From positions 8,420-72,419 of the forward strand of contig DATAUK010000014.1 of assembly GCA_036268295.1 (NCBI GenBank): a stretch of 64,000 bases of DNA, given 5' to 3'. This DNA is from DATAUK01 sp036268295 (lineage in GTDB: Bacteria > Actinomycetota > Actinomycetes > JAFAQI01). Both the position numbers and the translations under genes were made by a program. Below the pieces are notes generated by a model. That model saw only the letters and a list, made by a program, of their open reading frames with translations, was not told the DNA's origin and made no database searches. This document shows, in pieces, positions 55,546 through 63,999 of the stretch (position 1 is the stretch's first letter; each line of letters begins with the position of its first letter).

Positions 55546-56000
55546 GCATCGAGATTCGGCAGGCAAGTGCGGACGAGGTGCGCACGCTGCGGCGCGATGT
55601 GCTCCGGCCTGGTGGGACCCTCGATCCGCCGCCGTACGATCTGGACCCGGCGACCCGTCACGTCGGAGCCTTCGACGACGAACGGACCGTCCTCGCGTGC
55701 GTGACGATCTTCCCGTCACCGTTCGTCGACGAGCCGCTCGGCTGGCAGCTGCGCGGCATGGCGGTCGACCCTGTCTACCAGGGTCGAGGCATCGGGCGGC
55801 TCGTGCTGGACGCCGCCGTCGAGTTGGCGAGGTCGGGCGGCGTACCGCTGCTGTGGGCCAACGGCCGGTTCAACGTCCTCCCGTTCTACGAACGAGCTGG
55901 GTGGACCTCGATCGGCGCGATCTTCCGGTACGGGCCGGCGAACCTCGATCACATGGTGATCGTCCGGCGGCTGTCTGCCGTCGGTCGTACAGTGTCCTGA
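55542..56000 (+). CDS. GNAT N-acetyltransferase, apparent CTG start
   Basis: The 152-residue protein has SIEIRQASADEVRTLRRDVL as the first beta-strand and helix, and the acetyl-CoA site WQLRGMAVDPVYQGRGIGRL. NVLPFYERAGWTSIG follows. The GTG at 55578 would remove the first strand, which is structurally required in this fold; CTG at 55542 (overlapping the dgt stop as CTGA) keeps it and has a G-rich sequence before it. The substrate is unknown. dnaG begins 93 bases later. Confidence 0.78.
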   Translation: MSIEIRQASADEVRTLRRDVLRPGGTLDPPPYDLDPATRHVGAFDDERTVLACVTIFPSPFVDEPLGWQLRGMAVDPVYQGRGIGRLVLDAAVELARSGGVPLLWANGRFNVLPFYERAGWTSIGAIFRYGPANLDHMVIVRRLSAVGRTVS

Positions 56001-56093
56001 GGCGACTTCCCCCGCTGAGACCACCGGCACACCAGCCCACAGCTTGATCGAGATTGCGCAGTTGGATCGATACTGCGCAGTTGGGAGGACGCG

Positions 56094-57974
56094 ATGCCCG
56101 GTCGGATCCGCGACGAGGACATCGCCGCGGTCCGTGAGCGGGTGCCGATCGAGCAAGTTATCGGCGACTACGTCGCGCTTCGCAATGCCGGCGGTGGCCG
56201 GCTCAAGGGGCTCTGTCCGTTCCATGACGAGAAGACGCCGTCGTTCAACGTCAACACCACGCTGGGCTTCTACAAGTGCTTCGGTTGCGGCGTCTCTGGT
56301 GACGTCATCACCTTCGTCCGCGAGGTCGAGCACCTCGACTTCTCGGACGCGGTGGAGGTGCTGGCCCGGCGCGGCAATATCGAGCTTCGCCGCGAAGAGG
56401 GTGGCTCGGCCCCGGACCGCCAACGCGGTCAGCGACAGCGGCTGCTCGACGCCCACATCGCGGCGGCGGAGTTCTTCGTGGCCCAGCTCGGCACACCGGA
56501 GGCCGAGATCGGCCGCCGGTTCCTCGCCGAGCGTGGCTTCGACGAGGCCGCGTGGGCGCATTTCGGCGTCGGCTATGCGCCGAACGGCTGGGACATCACG
56601 CTCAAGCACTTGCGCTCGAAGGGTTTCAGCGATGCCGAGGTCCTTGCCGGCGGCCTGGCCAGCCAGGGCCAGCGCGGGCCGATCGACCGGTTCCGCGGCC
56701 GGCTGGTCTGGCCGATCCACGACCGCAAAGGCGACGTGATCGGGTTCGGCGCTCGCCGGCTGCGCGAGGACGACGACGGCCCGAAATACCTGAACACTCC
56801 CGAGACGCCGCTCTACAAGAAGAGCCAGGTGCTTTACGGCCTCGACCTGGCGCGCCACGACATGGCCAAGAACCTCAAGGCGGTCGTCGTCGAGGGCTAC
56901 ACCGACGTCATGGCCTGCCACCTTGCCGGTGAGACGACCGCGGTCGCAACCTGCGGCACCGCGTTCGGCGAGGAGCACGTGCAGATCCTGCGCCGGATGC
57001 TGATGGACCAGGACGAGCTTCGCGGTCGCGTGATCTTTACCTTCGACGGCGACGAAGCAGGCCGCAACGCTGCCCTCAAGGCGTTCGCGGGCGAGCAGAG
57101 GTTCGTCACCCAGACGTTCGTGGCAGTGCAGCCCGATGGGCTCGATCCCTGCGAGCTGCGTCAGCAGCGCGGCGATCTCGCGGTGCGCGACCTGATCGCC
57201 AGCCACATCCCGCTCGCCGAGTTCGCGATCCGGGCGACGCTCGACCACTATGACCTGACGATCCCGGAGGGCCGGATACAGGCGCTGAGCGCGACAGCGC
57301 CGGTCGTCGCGGTGCTCAAAGACCGCTCGCTGCGCGATGAGTACGCCCGCCGCCTCGCCGGCTGGCTCGGGATGGAGGTCGAGCCGGTGCTCGATCGGGT
57401 CCGGCGAGGTGCCGCTCGCGGCTCGCAGCAGCCCGATGATCGGCAACAACGAGCCTCCGCCGCGGCGGCGCAGCGCCAGGCCCAGCGGCCAGATCCGCGC
57501 GACCCGGGGCTGATCGTCGAGCGCGAGGTCGCCAAGCTCGTCGTGCAGCGCCCCGCCCTTGCCGGACCGCGCTTCGATGCGATGGGTGAGGAGTGCTTCA
57601 CCTCGCCGGCGTACGCCGCGGTGCGGGCGGCGGTGGCCAAGGCCGGCGGCGCGGCCCGGGCGACCAGCGGGGCCGAGTGGGTCGGCAAGGTCCAGGAGGC
57701 AGCCGAGACCGACTCGGTCCGCGAGCTCGTCACCGAGCTCGCCGTCGAGCCGATGCAGTCGATCGAGGACGACGATCCGAGGTACGCCGAGGCGGTGCTG
57801 GTCCGGCTCGAGGAGATGGCGCTGACCCGCCGGATCCAGGAGCTCAAGTCGAGGCTGCAGCGGCTCAACCCGGTCGAGCAGGCCGCGGAGTACAACCGGA
57901 TGTTCGGCGAGCTGATCATGCTCGAACAACAAAAGCGCGCCTTCCGGGACAAGGGGATAGCAAGCGACCTGTAG
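56094..57974 (+). CDS. dnaG: DNA primase
   Basis: The 626-residue primase has the CHC2 zinc domain GLCPFHDEKTPSF ... YKCFGCGVSGD (about 40-66), the RNA polymerase core (about 110-360) with the TOPRIM motifs VVVEGYTDVMACHLAG and FDGDEAGRNA, and a C-terminal helicase-binding region (about 445-620). It makes RNA primers at the replication fork. The ATG at 56094 is preceded by GGGAGGAC. A hairpin follows the gene. A very long antisense ORF here is a codon-bias shadow. Confidence 0.97.
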   Translation: MPGRIRDEDIAAVRERVPIEQVIGDYVALRNAGGGRLKGLCPFHDEKTPSFNVNTTLGFYKCFGCGVSGDVITFVREVEHLDFSDAVEVLARRGNIELRREEGGSAPDRQRGQRQRLLDAHIAAAEFFVAQLGTPEAEIGRRFLAERGFDEAAWAHFGVGYAPNGWDITLKHLRSKGFSDAEVLAGGLASQGQRGPIDRFRGRLVWPIHDRKGDVIGFGARRLREDDDGPKYLNTPETPLYKKSQVLYGLDLARHDMAKNLKAVVVEGYTDVMACHLAGETTAVATCGTAFGEEHVQILRRMLMDQDELRGRVIFTFDGDEAGRNAALKAFAGEQRFVTQTFVAVQPDGLDPCELRQQRGDLAVRDLIASHIPLAEFAIRATLDHYDLTIPEGRIQALSATAPVVAVLKDRSLRDEYARRLAGWLGMEVEPVLDRVRRGAARGSQQPDDRQQRASAAAAQRQAQRPDPRDPGLIVEREVAKLVVQRPALAGPRFDAMGEECFTSPAYAAVRAAVAKAGGAARATSGAEWVGKVQEAAETDSVRELVTELAVEPMQSIEDDDPRYAEAVLVRLEEMALTRRIQELKSRLQRLNPVEQAAEYNRMFGELIMLEQQKRAFRDKGIASDL

Positions 57975-57994
57975 AGGTCGCAAGTGAAGCGATC

Positions 57995-58036
57995 TGTCAG
58001 AGCGTCCGGGCGCCAGAGCGACTTCTGACGCTGACA
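57995..58036 (+). terminator. Imperfect hairpin after dnaG
   Basis: TGTCAG-A-GCGTC (57995-58006) pairs with GACGCTGACA (58027-58036) except for one bulged A. It lies 20 bases after the dnaG stop and 60 bases before the next gene. No T run is present, so terminator function is tentative. Confidence 0.4.
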
Positions 58037-58096
58037 CTTCGGAGGTGGTTAGATCCCCTTCGACAGTGCGGATCGGTACGTCGAGGGGGTTGTCGG

Positions 58097-59566
58097 ATGC
58101 GAATGTCTCGTGGCGTCGGGTTTGCGGCGGCGATGGTCTTGCTGGCAGCACCAGCTGCGGTAGCGATCGAATCGGCGGGCAGCGCAGTCGCGGCCCCAGC
58201 CGTCGCGGTCAAGCACCCACCGAAGGTCCGGGGTGACTTCGACGGTGACGGCAAGTCCGACATCGTGGTGGGTGCGCCGGGTGGCGACCGGGTGCGGGTC
58301 GTCTACTCGAAGGCCAAGCCGCACGCCCGCTGGATCACCTCGCCCGACGCGCAGGCGCTGGACTTCGGTGCGGCGCTCGCAATCGGTGACTTCAACGGCG
58401 ACGGTTTCACCGACCTCGCGGTCGGCGCGCCGGACTACACCAACTCTGAGGACAGCACGGAGCAGGGTGCGGTGTTCATCTATGAGGGCAGCAAGACCGG
58501 GCTTCACTACACCGGCACCGTCTTCAAGGGACCTGACGCCGAAGACGACGACAACGAGTTGGGGATGTCGCTGGCTGCGGGCGACGTCAATGCCGATGGC
58601 TTCGCCGACCTCGCGGTCAGCAATCCGGGCCCTGAGGGCGGCGGCGACGGCATGGGCTACGTCTTGGTCTACTTCGGCACGGGCGCCGGTCTGGTCGAGT
58701 CCGGCAAGGCGGTGATCGTCTCCGCTGATCCTGTCGAGGAAGGCAACTTCGGGCAGTCGGTGGCGCTCGGCGACGTCAACGGCGACGGCTTCAAGGACGT
58801 CATCGTCGGCGAGCCCGGCGGTGGCGCGGGAGGCATCACGGGCGATCCGAGCGATCACGCCGGTGACGTCCAGGTCTTCTACGGCAAAGCGACAGGTATC
58901 GGTCCTAAGCACACCACCTTCGTGGGCACAAAGTTCTCGGCGTCCGGCTCGCTCGGCTGGTCAGTTGCCGCAGGTGACTTCAACCACGACGGCTACGCCG
59001 ATGTCGCCGCCGGGGCACCCGACGCGTCGGTCAGAGGCAAGGCGCTGGCCGGCAAGGTGCTGGTGCTCTTCGGTCACAAGCACGGCATGACCGCGAAGGG
59101 CGCCAGGGTGTTCAGCAAGGCGACGCCGCATGTCCCGGGAGCTGCGGTGTCGACCGATCGGTTCGGTCTTGCGGTCGCGATCGGCGACGTGAACGACGAC
59201 CGGCGGGCCGACCTGCTCGTCGGCGTACCGGGCGGCACTGCGGCCGGCAAGCCGGCGGCCGGTGAGGTTTATGTCCTCCACGGCACGAAGACCGGCCTCG
59301 CAGCGGTCGGCTGCCAGGTGCTGAGCCAGGCGACGAAGGGCATTCCGGGCGCCGCGGTGAGCGGGTCGGAGTTCGGCGCGGCGATCACGACGATCGGCCC
59401 GACAAATGCCGCGCATCGTCGCGTTCTGATCGCCGTACCGGCTAAGCACAAAGGTGGCTGGCTGATTGAGGCGCCGACTGGACGGCACGGGGTGACCGGT
59501 GTCCACTCGCGGGTGATCAAGGATTTGAGCGCAGGCGACGCGCTCGGGAGCGCGCTTCCGCAATAG
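58097..59566 (+). CDS. Secreted FG-GAP (integrin-like beta-propeller) protein
   Basis: The 489-residue protein has a signal peptide (about 1-33, AAPA region) and a propeller with at least six calcium loops of the type D-x-D/N-x-D-G: DFDGDGKSD, DFNGDGFTD, DVNADGFAD, DVNGDGFKD, DFNHDGYAD and the weaker DVNDDRRAD. Each is followed by VGAP/VSNP-like strands, as in FG-GAP repeats. It probably binds calcium outside the cell and acts in adhesion or as a scaffold. The ATG at 58097 lies before a typical signal sequence. No LPXTG sorting motif is seen at the end. Confidence 0.85.
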   Translation: MRMSRGVGFAAAMVLLAAPAAVAIESAGSAVAAPAVAVKHPPKVRGDFDGDGKSDIVVGAPGGDRVRVVYSKAKPHARWITSPDAQALDFGAALAIGDFNGDGFTDLAVGAPDYTNSEDSTEQGAVFIYEGSKTGLHYTGTVFKGPDAEDDDNELGMSLAAGDVNADGFADLAVSNPGPEGGGDGMGYVLVYFGTGAGLVESGKAVIVSADPVEEGNFGQSVALGDVNGDGFKDVIVGEPGGGAGGITGDPSDHAGDVQVFYGKATGIGPKHTTFVGTKFSASGSLGWSVAAGDFNHDGYADVAAGAPDASVRGKALAGKVLVLFGHKHGMTAKGARVFSKATPHVPGAAVSTDRFGLAVAIGDVNDDRRADLLVGVPGGTAAGKPAAGEVYVLHGTKTGLAAVGCQVLSQATKGIPGAAVSGSEFGAAITTIGPTNAAHRRVLIAVPAKHKGGWLIEAPTGRHGVTGVHSRVIKDLSAGDALGSALPQ

Positions 59567-59656
59567 GTCAGGTGATCTTGATGCCGTGGTGCTTGTGTTC
59601 TGTGGGCGCGGGCGGCAAGATGCCTGCGACACCGGATCCAGATGGGGGAAAAACAC

Positions 59657-60169
59657 ATGAGCGCCAACAGTCCGACTTCGACCTTTAAAAGCTTGCCACC
59701 GTTCGAGCAGGGCATCCTGGTTACCGGAGTGCTCGCTTTTATCGTGTCGTTCTTCCCCTGGTACGGATTCTCGTTCGGCGGGATCAAGATCAACGGGCTC
59801 ACCGAAGGCGGCGGCAGCTACACGATCAGTGCGTGGCACAGCTACTCGACGCTGGCCTTGCTGCTCAGCCTGGCAGCGACGGTGGTTGCTGCCATCGTGG
59901 TCCTCTCGCCCGGCGCCCTCTCGGGTCTGCCGATCGGGTCCAGGTGGTTGGTTGCCGGCCTGTCCGTGCTCGCGGTGCTGCTCGAGTTGCTTCGGCTGCT
60001 GACGCTGCACCACGGCGACGGTTTGAGCATCAAGTGGGGCGGATACCTGCTTGCGCTGGTGATGATCGCCAACGCGGTGTGCGCCGTGATCAGTGCGTTG
60101 AGCAGTGACCAGGCTCCGCCGTGGCAGCAGACTGGCGCCGCGACGCCGCCAGCCCCGCCGGCGGTCTGA
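59657..60169 (+). CDS. Four-helix membrane protein of unknown function
   Basis: The 170-residue protein has hydrophobic segments at about 20-40 (VTGVLAFIVSFFPWYGFSF), 62-88, 95-115 and 125-145, and ends in a Pro/Ala-rich tail. FFPWYG in the first segment followed by a Gly/Ser-rich loop is seen in small actinobacterial membrane proteins without known function. GGGGGAA lies just before the ATG. It converges with the DUF3817 gene, leaving a 6-bp gap. Confidence 0.72.
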   Translation: MSANSPTSTFKSLPPFEQGILVTGVLAFIVSFFPWYGFSFGGIKINGLTEGGGSYTISAWHSYSTLALLLSLAATVVAAIVVLSPGALSGLPIGSRWLVAGLSVLAVLLELLRLLTLHHGDGLSIKWGGYLLALVMIANAVCAVISALSSDQAPPWQQTGAATPPAPPAV

Positions 60170-60175
60170 GCTCGC

Positions 60176-60535
60176 TTACCGGGCCGGGCTCAGGCGCAGC
60201 GCGGCCTGCCGGTCACGGATGAACTGCGTGGTACGACGCTCGGCGTAGAACGAGGCGATCGGGATGGTGCCCGCCGCCAGGGTCAGGACAAGCTGGATCG
60301 GCGACATCCTGACCCGCCGGGTGAGGTCGAACGTCAGCAAGATGTAGAGCGGGTAGAAGAAGACGCCATGGACCACGCCGACCACGGCGTCGACTCCGCC
60401 ATGGCCACCGGCAGCCTGAAGCGGCACCCCGACGAAGAACAGTACGACGAGCAGGACGCTCACGATGATCGCGACGACGCGATAGCGCAGCAGGGCACCC
60501 TCGACGCTTTTCAGGTCGAGCAGGGATGACGACAC
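60176..60535 (-). CDS. DUF3817 membrane protein
   Basis: The 119-residue protein has three hydrophobic segments: ALLRYRVVAIIVSVLLVVLF (about 14-35), VDAVVGVVHGVFFYPLYILL (about 48-68) and MSPIQLVLTLAAGTIPIASF (about 74-95). It ends with YAERRTTQFIRDRQAA. The VHGVFFYPLY centre is typical of DUF3817. The GTG at 60535 with AGGTAAC upstream is chosen rather than the ATG at 60586, which would overlap the next gene. It follows that gene by 4 bases, so the two are co-transcribed. The function is unknown. Confidence 0.8.
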   Translation of the reverse strand: MSSSLLDLKSVEGALLRYRVVAIIVSVLLVVLFFVGVPLQAAGGHGGVDAVVGVVHGVFFYPLYILLTFDLTRRVRMSPIQLVLTLAAGTIPIASFYAERRTTQFIRDRQAALRLSPAR

Positions 60536-60539
60536 GTAG

Positions 60540-60980
60540 TTACCTGTTTCTCGGTTGCCCCGGGGTAGCCATTGCGGCTCGAGCATTCAGCTTCGCCAGG
60601 TAGGCGTTGTAGGCGTTGACCTCGTCATCGTCGGCGTCGACCGCGACCTGAGGCGTGCTGACCCCGATCCGCACGCCGTCGCGGTGTTCGATCGTGACCT
60701 CCGGAAGCGGTGGCGCGGCGAAGCTCGACAGCGGCCGCGGCGTGGCGCCGGTCTCGTCCGCCTCGCCGGCGACCTCGAGCTTGAGCGTCTTCCACCACAG
60801 CACGATGCCGAAGACCGCGAACAGCGGCCATTGGAAGGCGTAGGCGAAGTTCTGGATGCCGCCACTCGGTGACTCGGCGCGATGCCACTGCCAGAGCCCT
60901 AGCCGCAAGAAGACCAGCACCAGGACGACCACGAACAGGTGCAGCCCCCACCACTTCGGCGAGAGCAGGATCTTGCGCAC
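60540..60980 (-). CDS. Membrane protein with N-terminal SURF1-like helix
   Basis: The 146-residue protein starts RKILLSPKWWGLHLFVVVLV with a helix, then LRLGLWQWHRAES, which recalls the first segment of SURF1-like proteins, and a second helix near 50-65. The rest is hydrophilic and acidic (ADDDEVNAYNAYLAKLNAR). The SURF1 C-terminal helix is absent, so it is not a full SURF1. Similar proteins next to DUF3817 genes occur in actinobacteria, without known function. The GTG start at 60980 is used. Confidence 0.68.
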   Translation of the reverse strand: MRKILLSPKWWGLHLFVVVLVLVFLRLGLWQWHRAESPSGGIQNFAYAFQWPLFAVFGIVLWWKTLKLEVAGEADETGATPRPLSSFAAPPLPEVTIEHRDGVRIGVSTPQVAVDADDDEVNAYNAYLAKLNARAAMATPGQPRNR

Positions 60981-61001
60981 GCCACCAGCGTAACCAGTGG
61001 C

Positions 61002-62018
61002 CTACTTGCTCAACAGTCGCAGCACCGCCGTTTCGACCGGCCCCTGCGTCGCGAGCTCACCCTCCGCGCTGTCCGCACCGAGCCGGTCGAGCTGGCCGCG
61101 GATGGTCCGGCCGTCGTTGTAGCGGTCGATGACCCTTGGATCGATGTAGGACGATCGACAGACCGTGGCGGTGTTGCCGAGATATCCAGCGGTCTCCTTG
61201 ATGGCGCGGGCGACGGCGCGCTTGCGTGCCGCCTCCGAGGTCGGCGCGTTCGTCGAGACCGCGAGACCGACCGCGCAGAGCACGGTGGCGTGCCAGGTGC
61301 GGAAGTCCTTCGCCGTGAAGTCTTCGCCCATGAGCTCGGCCAGATAGTCATTGATGTCGTCGCTTCGGATGTCGTGCCAGCCCTGCGAATCCTTGTAGGC
61401 CAACAGTTCCTCGCTGTCGTCACGCCGGCGTTTGAGGGTGGCGATGATCCGGTGCAGTTCAGGCTCGGTGACGGTCTGCACTCGCCGCTGACCGCCTTTG
61501 GCGGTGTAGTCGAACGTCACGACGCCGCCGCGGCCAACCGTGACGTCCTCGGCCCGCAGTGTCGCGAGGCCGAACGACCCGTTGGTCTCGGCGTACTCCT
61601 CGCCGCCGATCCGGAAGAACCCGAGATCGAGCAGCCGCGCCGCCGCCCCAAGCACTCGACGCTTGTCCGGCTTCGGGCGTTGCAGGTCCTCGCGCATCCG
61701 GTCGCGTGCCTTGGGCAGTCGCTTGGCGAACCGCAGCATCCGCTCGTGCTTCTCCCGATCGCGGGCCGCCCGCCATGCCTCGTGGTAGACGTACTGCCGG
61801 CGACCAGCCGCGTCAGTGCCGGTCGCCTGGATGTGGCCGTTGACCAGCGAGCAGATCCAGACGTCTTCCCAGGCAGGTGGGATTACCAGTGCGTTGATCC
61901 GGTCGAGCGTTTCGGCGTCGGTCACCCGCTTGCCGGCGGCGTCGATGTAGCTGAAGCCGCGACCACGGCGGACCCGACGGATCCCATCGCCGGCGCAGTC
62001 GACCCGTCGTACTCGCAT
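61002..62018 (-). CDS. DNA topoisomerase IB
   Basis: The 338-residue enzyme resembles bacterial/poxvirus-type topoisomerase IB: VIPPAWEDVWICSLVNGHIQ and TGTDAAGRRQYVYHEAWR in the N-terminal DNA-binding domain, then FFRIGGEEYAETNGSFGLAT, LYS-rich KDFRTWHATVLCA and the catalytic Tyr in CRSSYIDPRVIDRY. It relaxes supercoils through a 3'-phosphotyrosyl intermediate. Arg and His residues near the motifs are those expected for catalysis. The gene is transcribed alone on the minus strand. Confidence 0.93.
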   Translation of the reverse strand: MRVRRVDCAGDGIRRVRRGRGFSYIDAAGKRVTDAETLDRINALVIPPAWEDVWICSLVNGHIQATGTDAAGRRQYVYHEAWRAARDREKHERMLRFAKRLPKARDRMREDLQRPKPDKRRVLGAAARLLDLGFFRIGGEEYAETNGSFGLATLRAEDVTVGRGGVVTFDYTAKGGQRRVQTVTEPELHRIIATLKRRRDDSEELLAYKDSQGWHDIRSDDINDYLAELMGEDFTAKDFRTWHATVLCAVGLAVSTNAPTSEAARKRAVARAIKETAGYLGNTATVCRSSYIDPRVIDRYNDGRTIRGQLDRLGADSAEGELATQGPVETAVLRLLSK

Positions 62019-62148
62019 GATCGCTGAGTCTTACCCCGAGGCGGGCTCGTCACCCGTGCGCCGCGCGGTGGGCTCGCGAAGTCAAGCCTCTGGTTCCTGA
62101 CGGCTGCGCTAACCTATCGGGCGGTTGGCGGTTGATAGTTCCGAGCGA

Positions 62149-62224
62149 TCCCGCATAGCTCAATTGGCAGAGCGTTCGGCTGTTAACCGGAATGTTCCTG
62201 GTTCGAGTCCAGGTGCGGGAGCCA
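62149..62224 (+). tRNA. tRNA-Asn (GTT)
   Basis: The 76-base sequence folds as a cloverleaf: acceptor TCCCGCA with TGCGGGA, D-arm AGCTCAATTGGCAGAGC, anticodon loop CTGTTAA (GTT at 62182-62184), T-arm CTGGTTCGAGTCCAG, and encoded CCA after discriminator G. Confidence 0.97.
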
Positions 62225-62255
62225 TCTGGCCGCCAACGCGGTAGTTTCTGACGCT

Positions 62256-63447
62256 GTGTCAGATACAGCGCGCCCCGACCTCGATCTGCTCGACGGCGAC
62301 GGTTATCTGACCGGCACCTATGAGCGCTACGCCTGGTTCCGCGAGCACGAGCCGGTCGCCTGGGACGCTGGCAACGAGCTGTGGGGGATCTTCCGGTATG
62401 ACGACGTCGCCGAGATCGAGACCCGCGACGATGTCTTCATCAGCTCCGACCAGCACAAGGGCGGCTACCGCCCGAACATCCCGGCCGATCCGGCGATCAT
62501 CGGGCTCGACAACCCGATGCACTCCCAGCGCCGCAAGCTGGTCAGCCGCAAGTTCACGCCGCGCGCGGTAGCGCAGCGTGAGGATCACATCCGCGGGATC
62601 GTCACCGAGCTGCTCGACGCGGCGCTTCGGAAGGGCCGGGTTGAGCTGGTCGGCGAGCTGGCCTCGGTCCTGCCGGCGCGCATGATCGGCTGGCTGCTCG
62701 GTTTCCCCGACGACGACTGGCCGAAGCTGCGCGACTGGTCGGAGCGCTCGATCCTGATGGGTGGCGGGCCGCGATACTTCAACCAGAACGGTTTCGACGC
62801 GGCAATGGAGTTCGTCGCGGCGGCGCAGGAGCTCTACGCCGAGAAGCAGCAGTGTCCGGCCGACGACGTGATGACCACCTGGACCACCGCCGAGGTCGAC
62901 GGCGTGCCGCTGACACCTCGCGACGTTGCGAGTGACTGCCTGCTCCTGCTCGACGGTGGTGCTGAGACGACCCGTACGGTGATTGCCCGGGCAAATTCTC
63001 GCGCTGATCGATAACCCGTCCCAGTGGGAAGCGTTGCGGGCCGGGGCCGACCTGGCGGTGGCAACGGAGGAGTTCATCCGGTTCGTCTCCCCGCTGCACA
63101 ACATGTGCCGGGTCGCCAACCGCGACTACGAGATCGGCGGCGTCACAATCAAGGCCGGCCAGCAGGTTGTGCTGCTCTACGGCTCGGCGAACCGCGATCC
63201 TGCCCATTTTCGCGATCCCGAGGTCTTCGACATTCGACGCACGCCTAACACCCACCTCGCCTTCGGTCTCGGCACTCATTTCTGTCTTGGCGCCGGGCTG
63301 GCGCGGCTGGAGGTCAAGGTCTTCTTCGAGGAGTTCCTACGGCGGGTTCGCGACGTGTCGCTCGCGCCGGGGCACGAGATCGTGGAGACGCCGAACGCCT
63401 TCGTCTACGGCCTGCACGAGGCGACCATCGACCTGACCCCCGCCTGA
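62256..63447 (+). pseudogene. Cytochrome P450 gene with one frameshift
   Basis: Two frames together give a complete P450 of about 395 residues. The first (62256-63014) has the N-terminal helices and the oxygen-binding I-helix LLLDGGAETTRTVIAR. After a one-base shift near 62990 the second has QILALIDNPSQWEAL, the ExxR motif EEFIR, PLHNMCRVANRD, ANRDPAHFRDPEVFDIRR and the heme loop FGLGTHFCLGAGLAR. All catalytic motifs are intact, so it is either a very recent pseudogene or a sequencing error. The pattern resembles the actinobacterial CYP142/CYP125 steroid-hydroxylase group, but the substrate is open. Confidence 0.85.
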
Positions 63448-63533
63448 TCCGGTTGTTGAACCGTGTGACGCACTGGGTGCGGCGTACGGTTCACCACCTG
63501 CTCGACCGCGAGCGCCTATCCTCGGCAGCCGTA

Positions 63534-63607
63534 GGGGCGGTAGCTCAGCTGGTTAGAGCAGGGGACTCATAATCCCTTGGCCGTCGGTTCGAGTCCGACC
63601 CGCCCCA
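63534..63607 (+). tRNA. tRNA with CAT anticodon (Ile2 or elongator Met)
   Basis: A cloverleaf forms from acceptor GGGGCGG with CCGCCCC, the D-arm, anticodon stem GGGGA/TCCCT-type with loop CTCATAA (CAT at 63568-63570) and T-arm GTCGGTTCGAGTCCGAC. CCA is not encoded. The anticodon-arm sequence resembles lysidine-modified tRNA-Ile2, but elongator Met cannot be excluded. Confidence 0.9.
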
Positions 63608-63630
63608 CCGCGTTCTGCCGTTGACCTGAC

Positions 63631-63675
63631 TTGTCAGGATGGCCACGCGGTTCGGTGAGCCGACGGCCCTGACAA
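63631..63675 (+). repeat. Inverted repeat after the tRNA gene
   Basis: TTGTCAGG (63631-63638) pairs with CCTGACAA (63668-63675). The stem shares TTGTCAGGA with the hairpin at 7219-7262. It may be a tRNA terminator or a dispersed palindrome. Confidence 0.45.
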
Positions 63676-63685
63676 CTTTGCAGCG

Positions 63686-63973
63686 GTTGATCACCTCGCG
63701 CCGCAGGCGGTCGACCTGACCGCCGCGGTCGTCGCCACCAGCAGGTTGCGGTTCCGGCTGGGGATCCGGCTGTGGCGAGGGGTCCATCGGCTGGCAGATG
63801 CGGCGTGGCCGGTCGCCGCGATCCATGGCATCGGTGCGGCGGCCGACCTGCAGAGCGGCATGCTGCTCGATGTCGTGCTCGCGACGATCGCGGGTGTGGT
63901 GGTGGCCGTCGGCTGGCGCTTCGGTCTCGCCGCACCGCCCGAACGTACGCATGTGCCATCGGTGGGGCTATAG
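63686..63973 (+). pseudogene. Ferric-reductase-like membrane domain fragment
   Basis: The frame reads VDLTAAVVATSRLRFRLGIR, LWRGVHRLADAAWPVAAIHG and a final helix MLLDVVLATIAGVVVAVGWR. The order leucine-arginine ... trp-arg-x-val-his-arg-leu ... his-gly matches the last helices of ferric-reductase-like or sulfoxide-reductase heme-binding proteins, where the two His would bind heme. The beginning is missing: upstream are only a tRNA and a palindrome. It looks like a truncated gene tail. Its stop is close to a direct repeat at the window edge. Confidence 0.45.
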
Positions 63974-63999
63974 CCCTATGCGTGTGCCATCGGTGGGGC
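63952..63999 (+). repeat. Direct repeat with palindromic spacer at window edge
   Basis: TGTGCCATCGGTGGGGC occurs at 63952-63968 and 63983-63999 with a period of 31 bases. The palindrome GGGCTATAGCCC overlaps the end of the first copy. The array may continue beyond the window. Confidence 0.6.

Noticed and set aside
57593..58096. N-terminal extension of the FG-GAP protein overlapping dnaG
   Set aside because: The extension is a shadow of dnaG; a clear signal peptide begins at 58097.
55716..58151. 811-codon open frame antisense to dnaG
   Set aside because: It mirrors the codon bias of dnaG, has no recognisable domain and spans several genes.
63952..63999. CRISPR array start
   Set aside because: Only two 17-bp copies and a palindromic 14-base interval are seen; there is no cas gene in the window.
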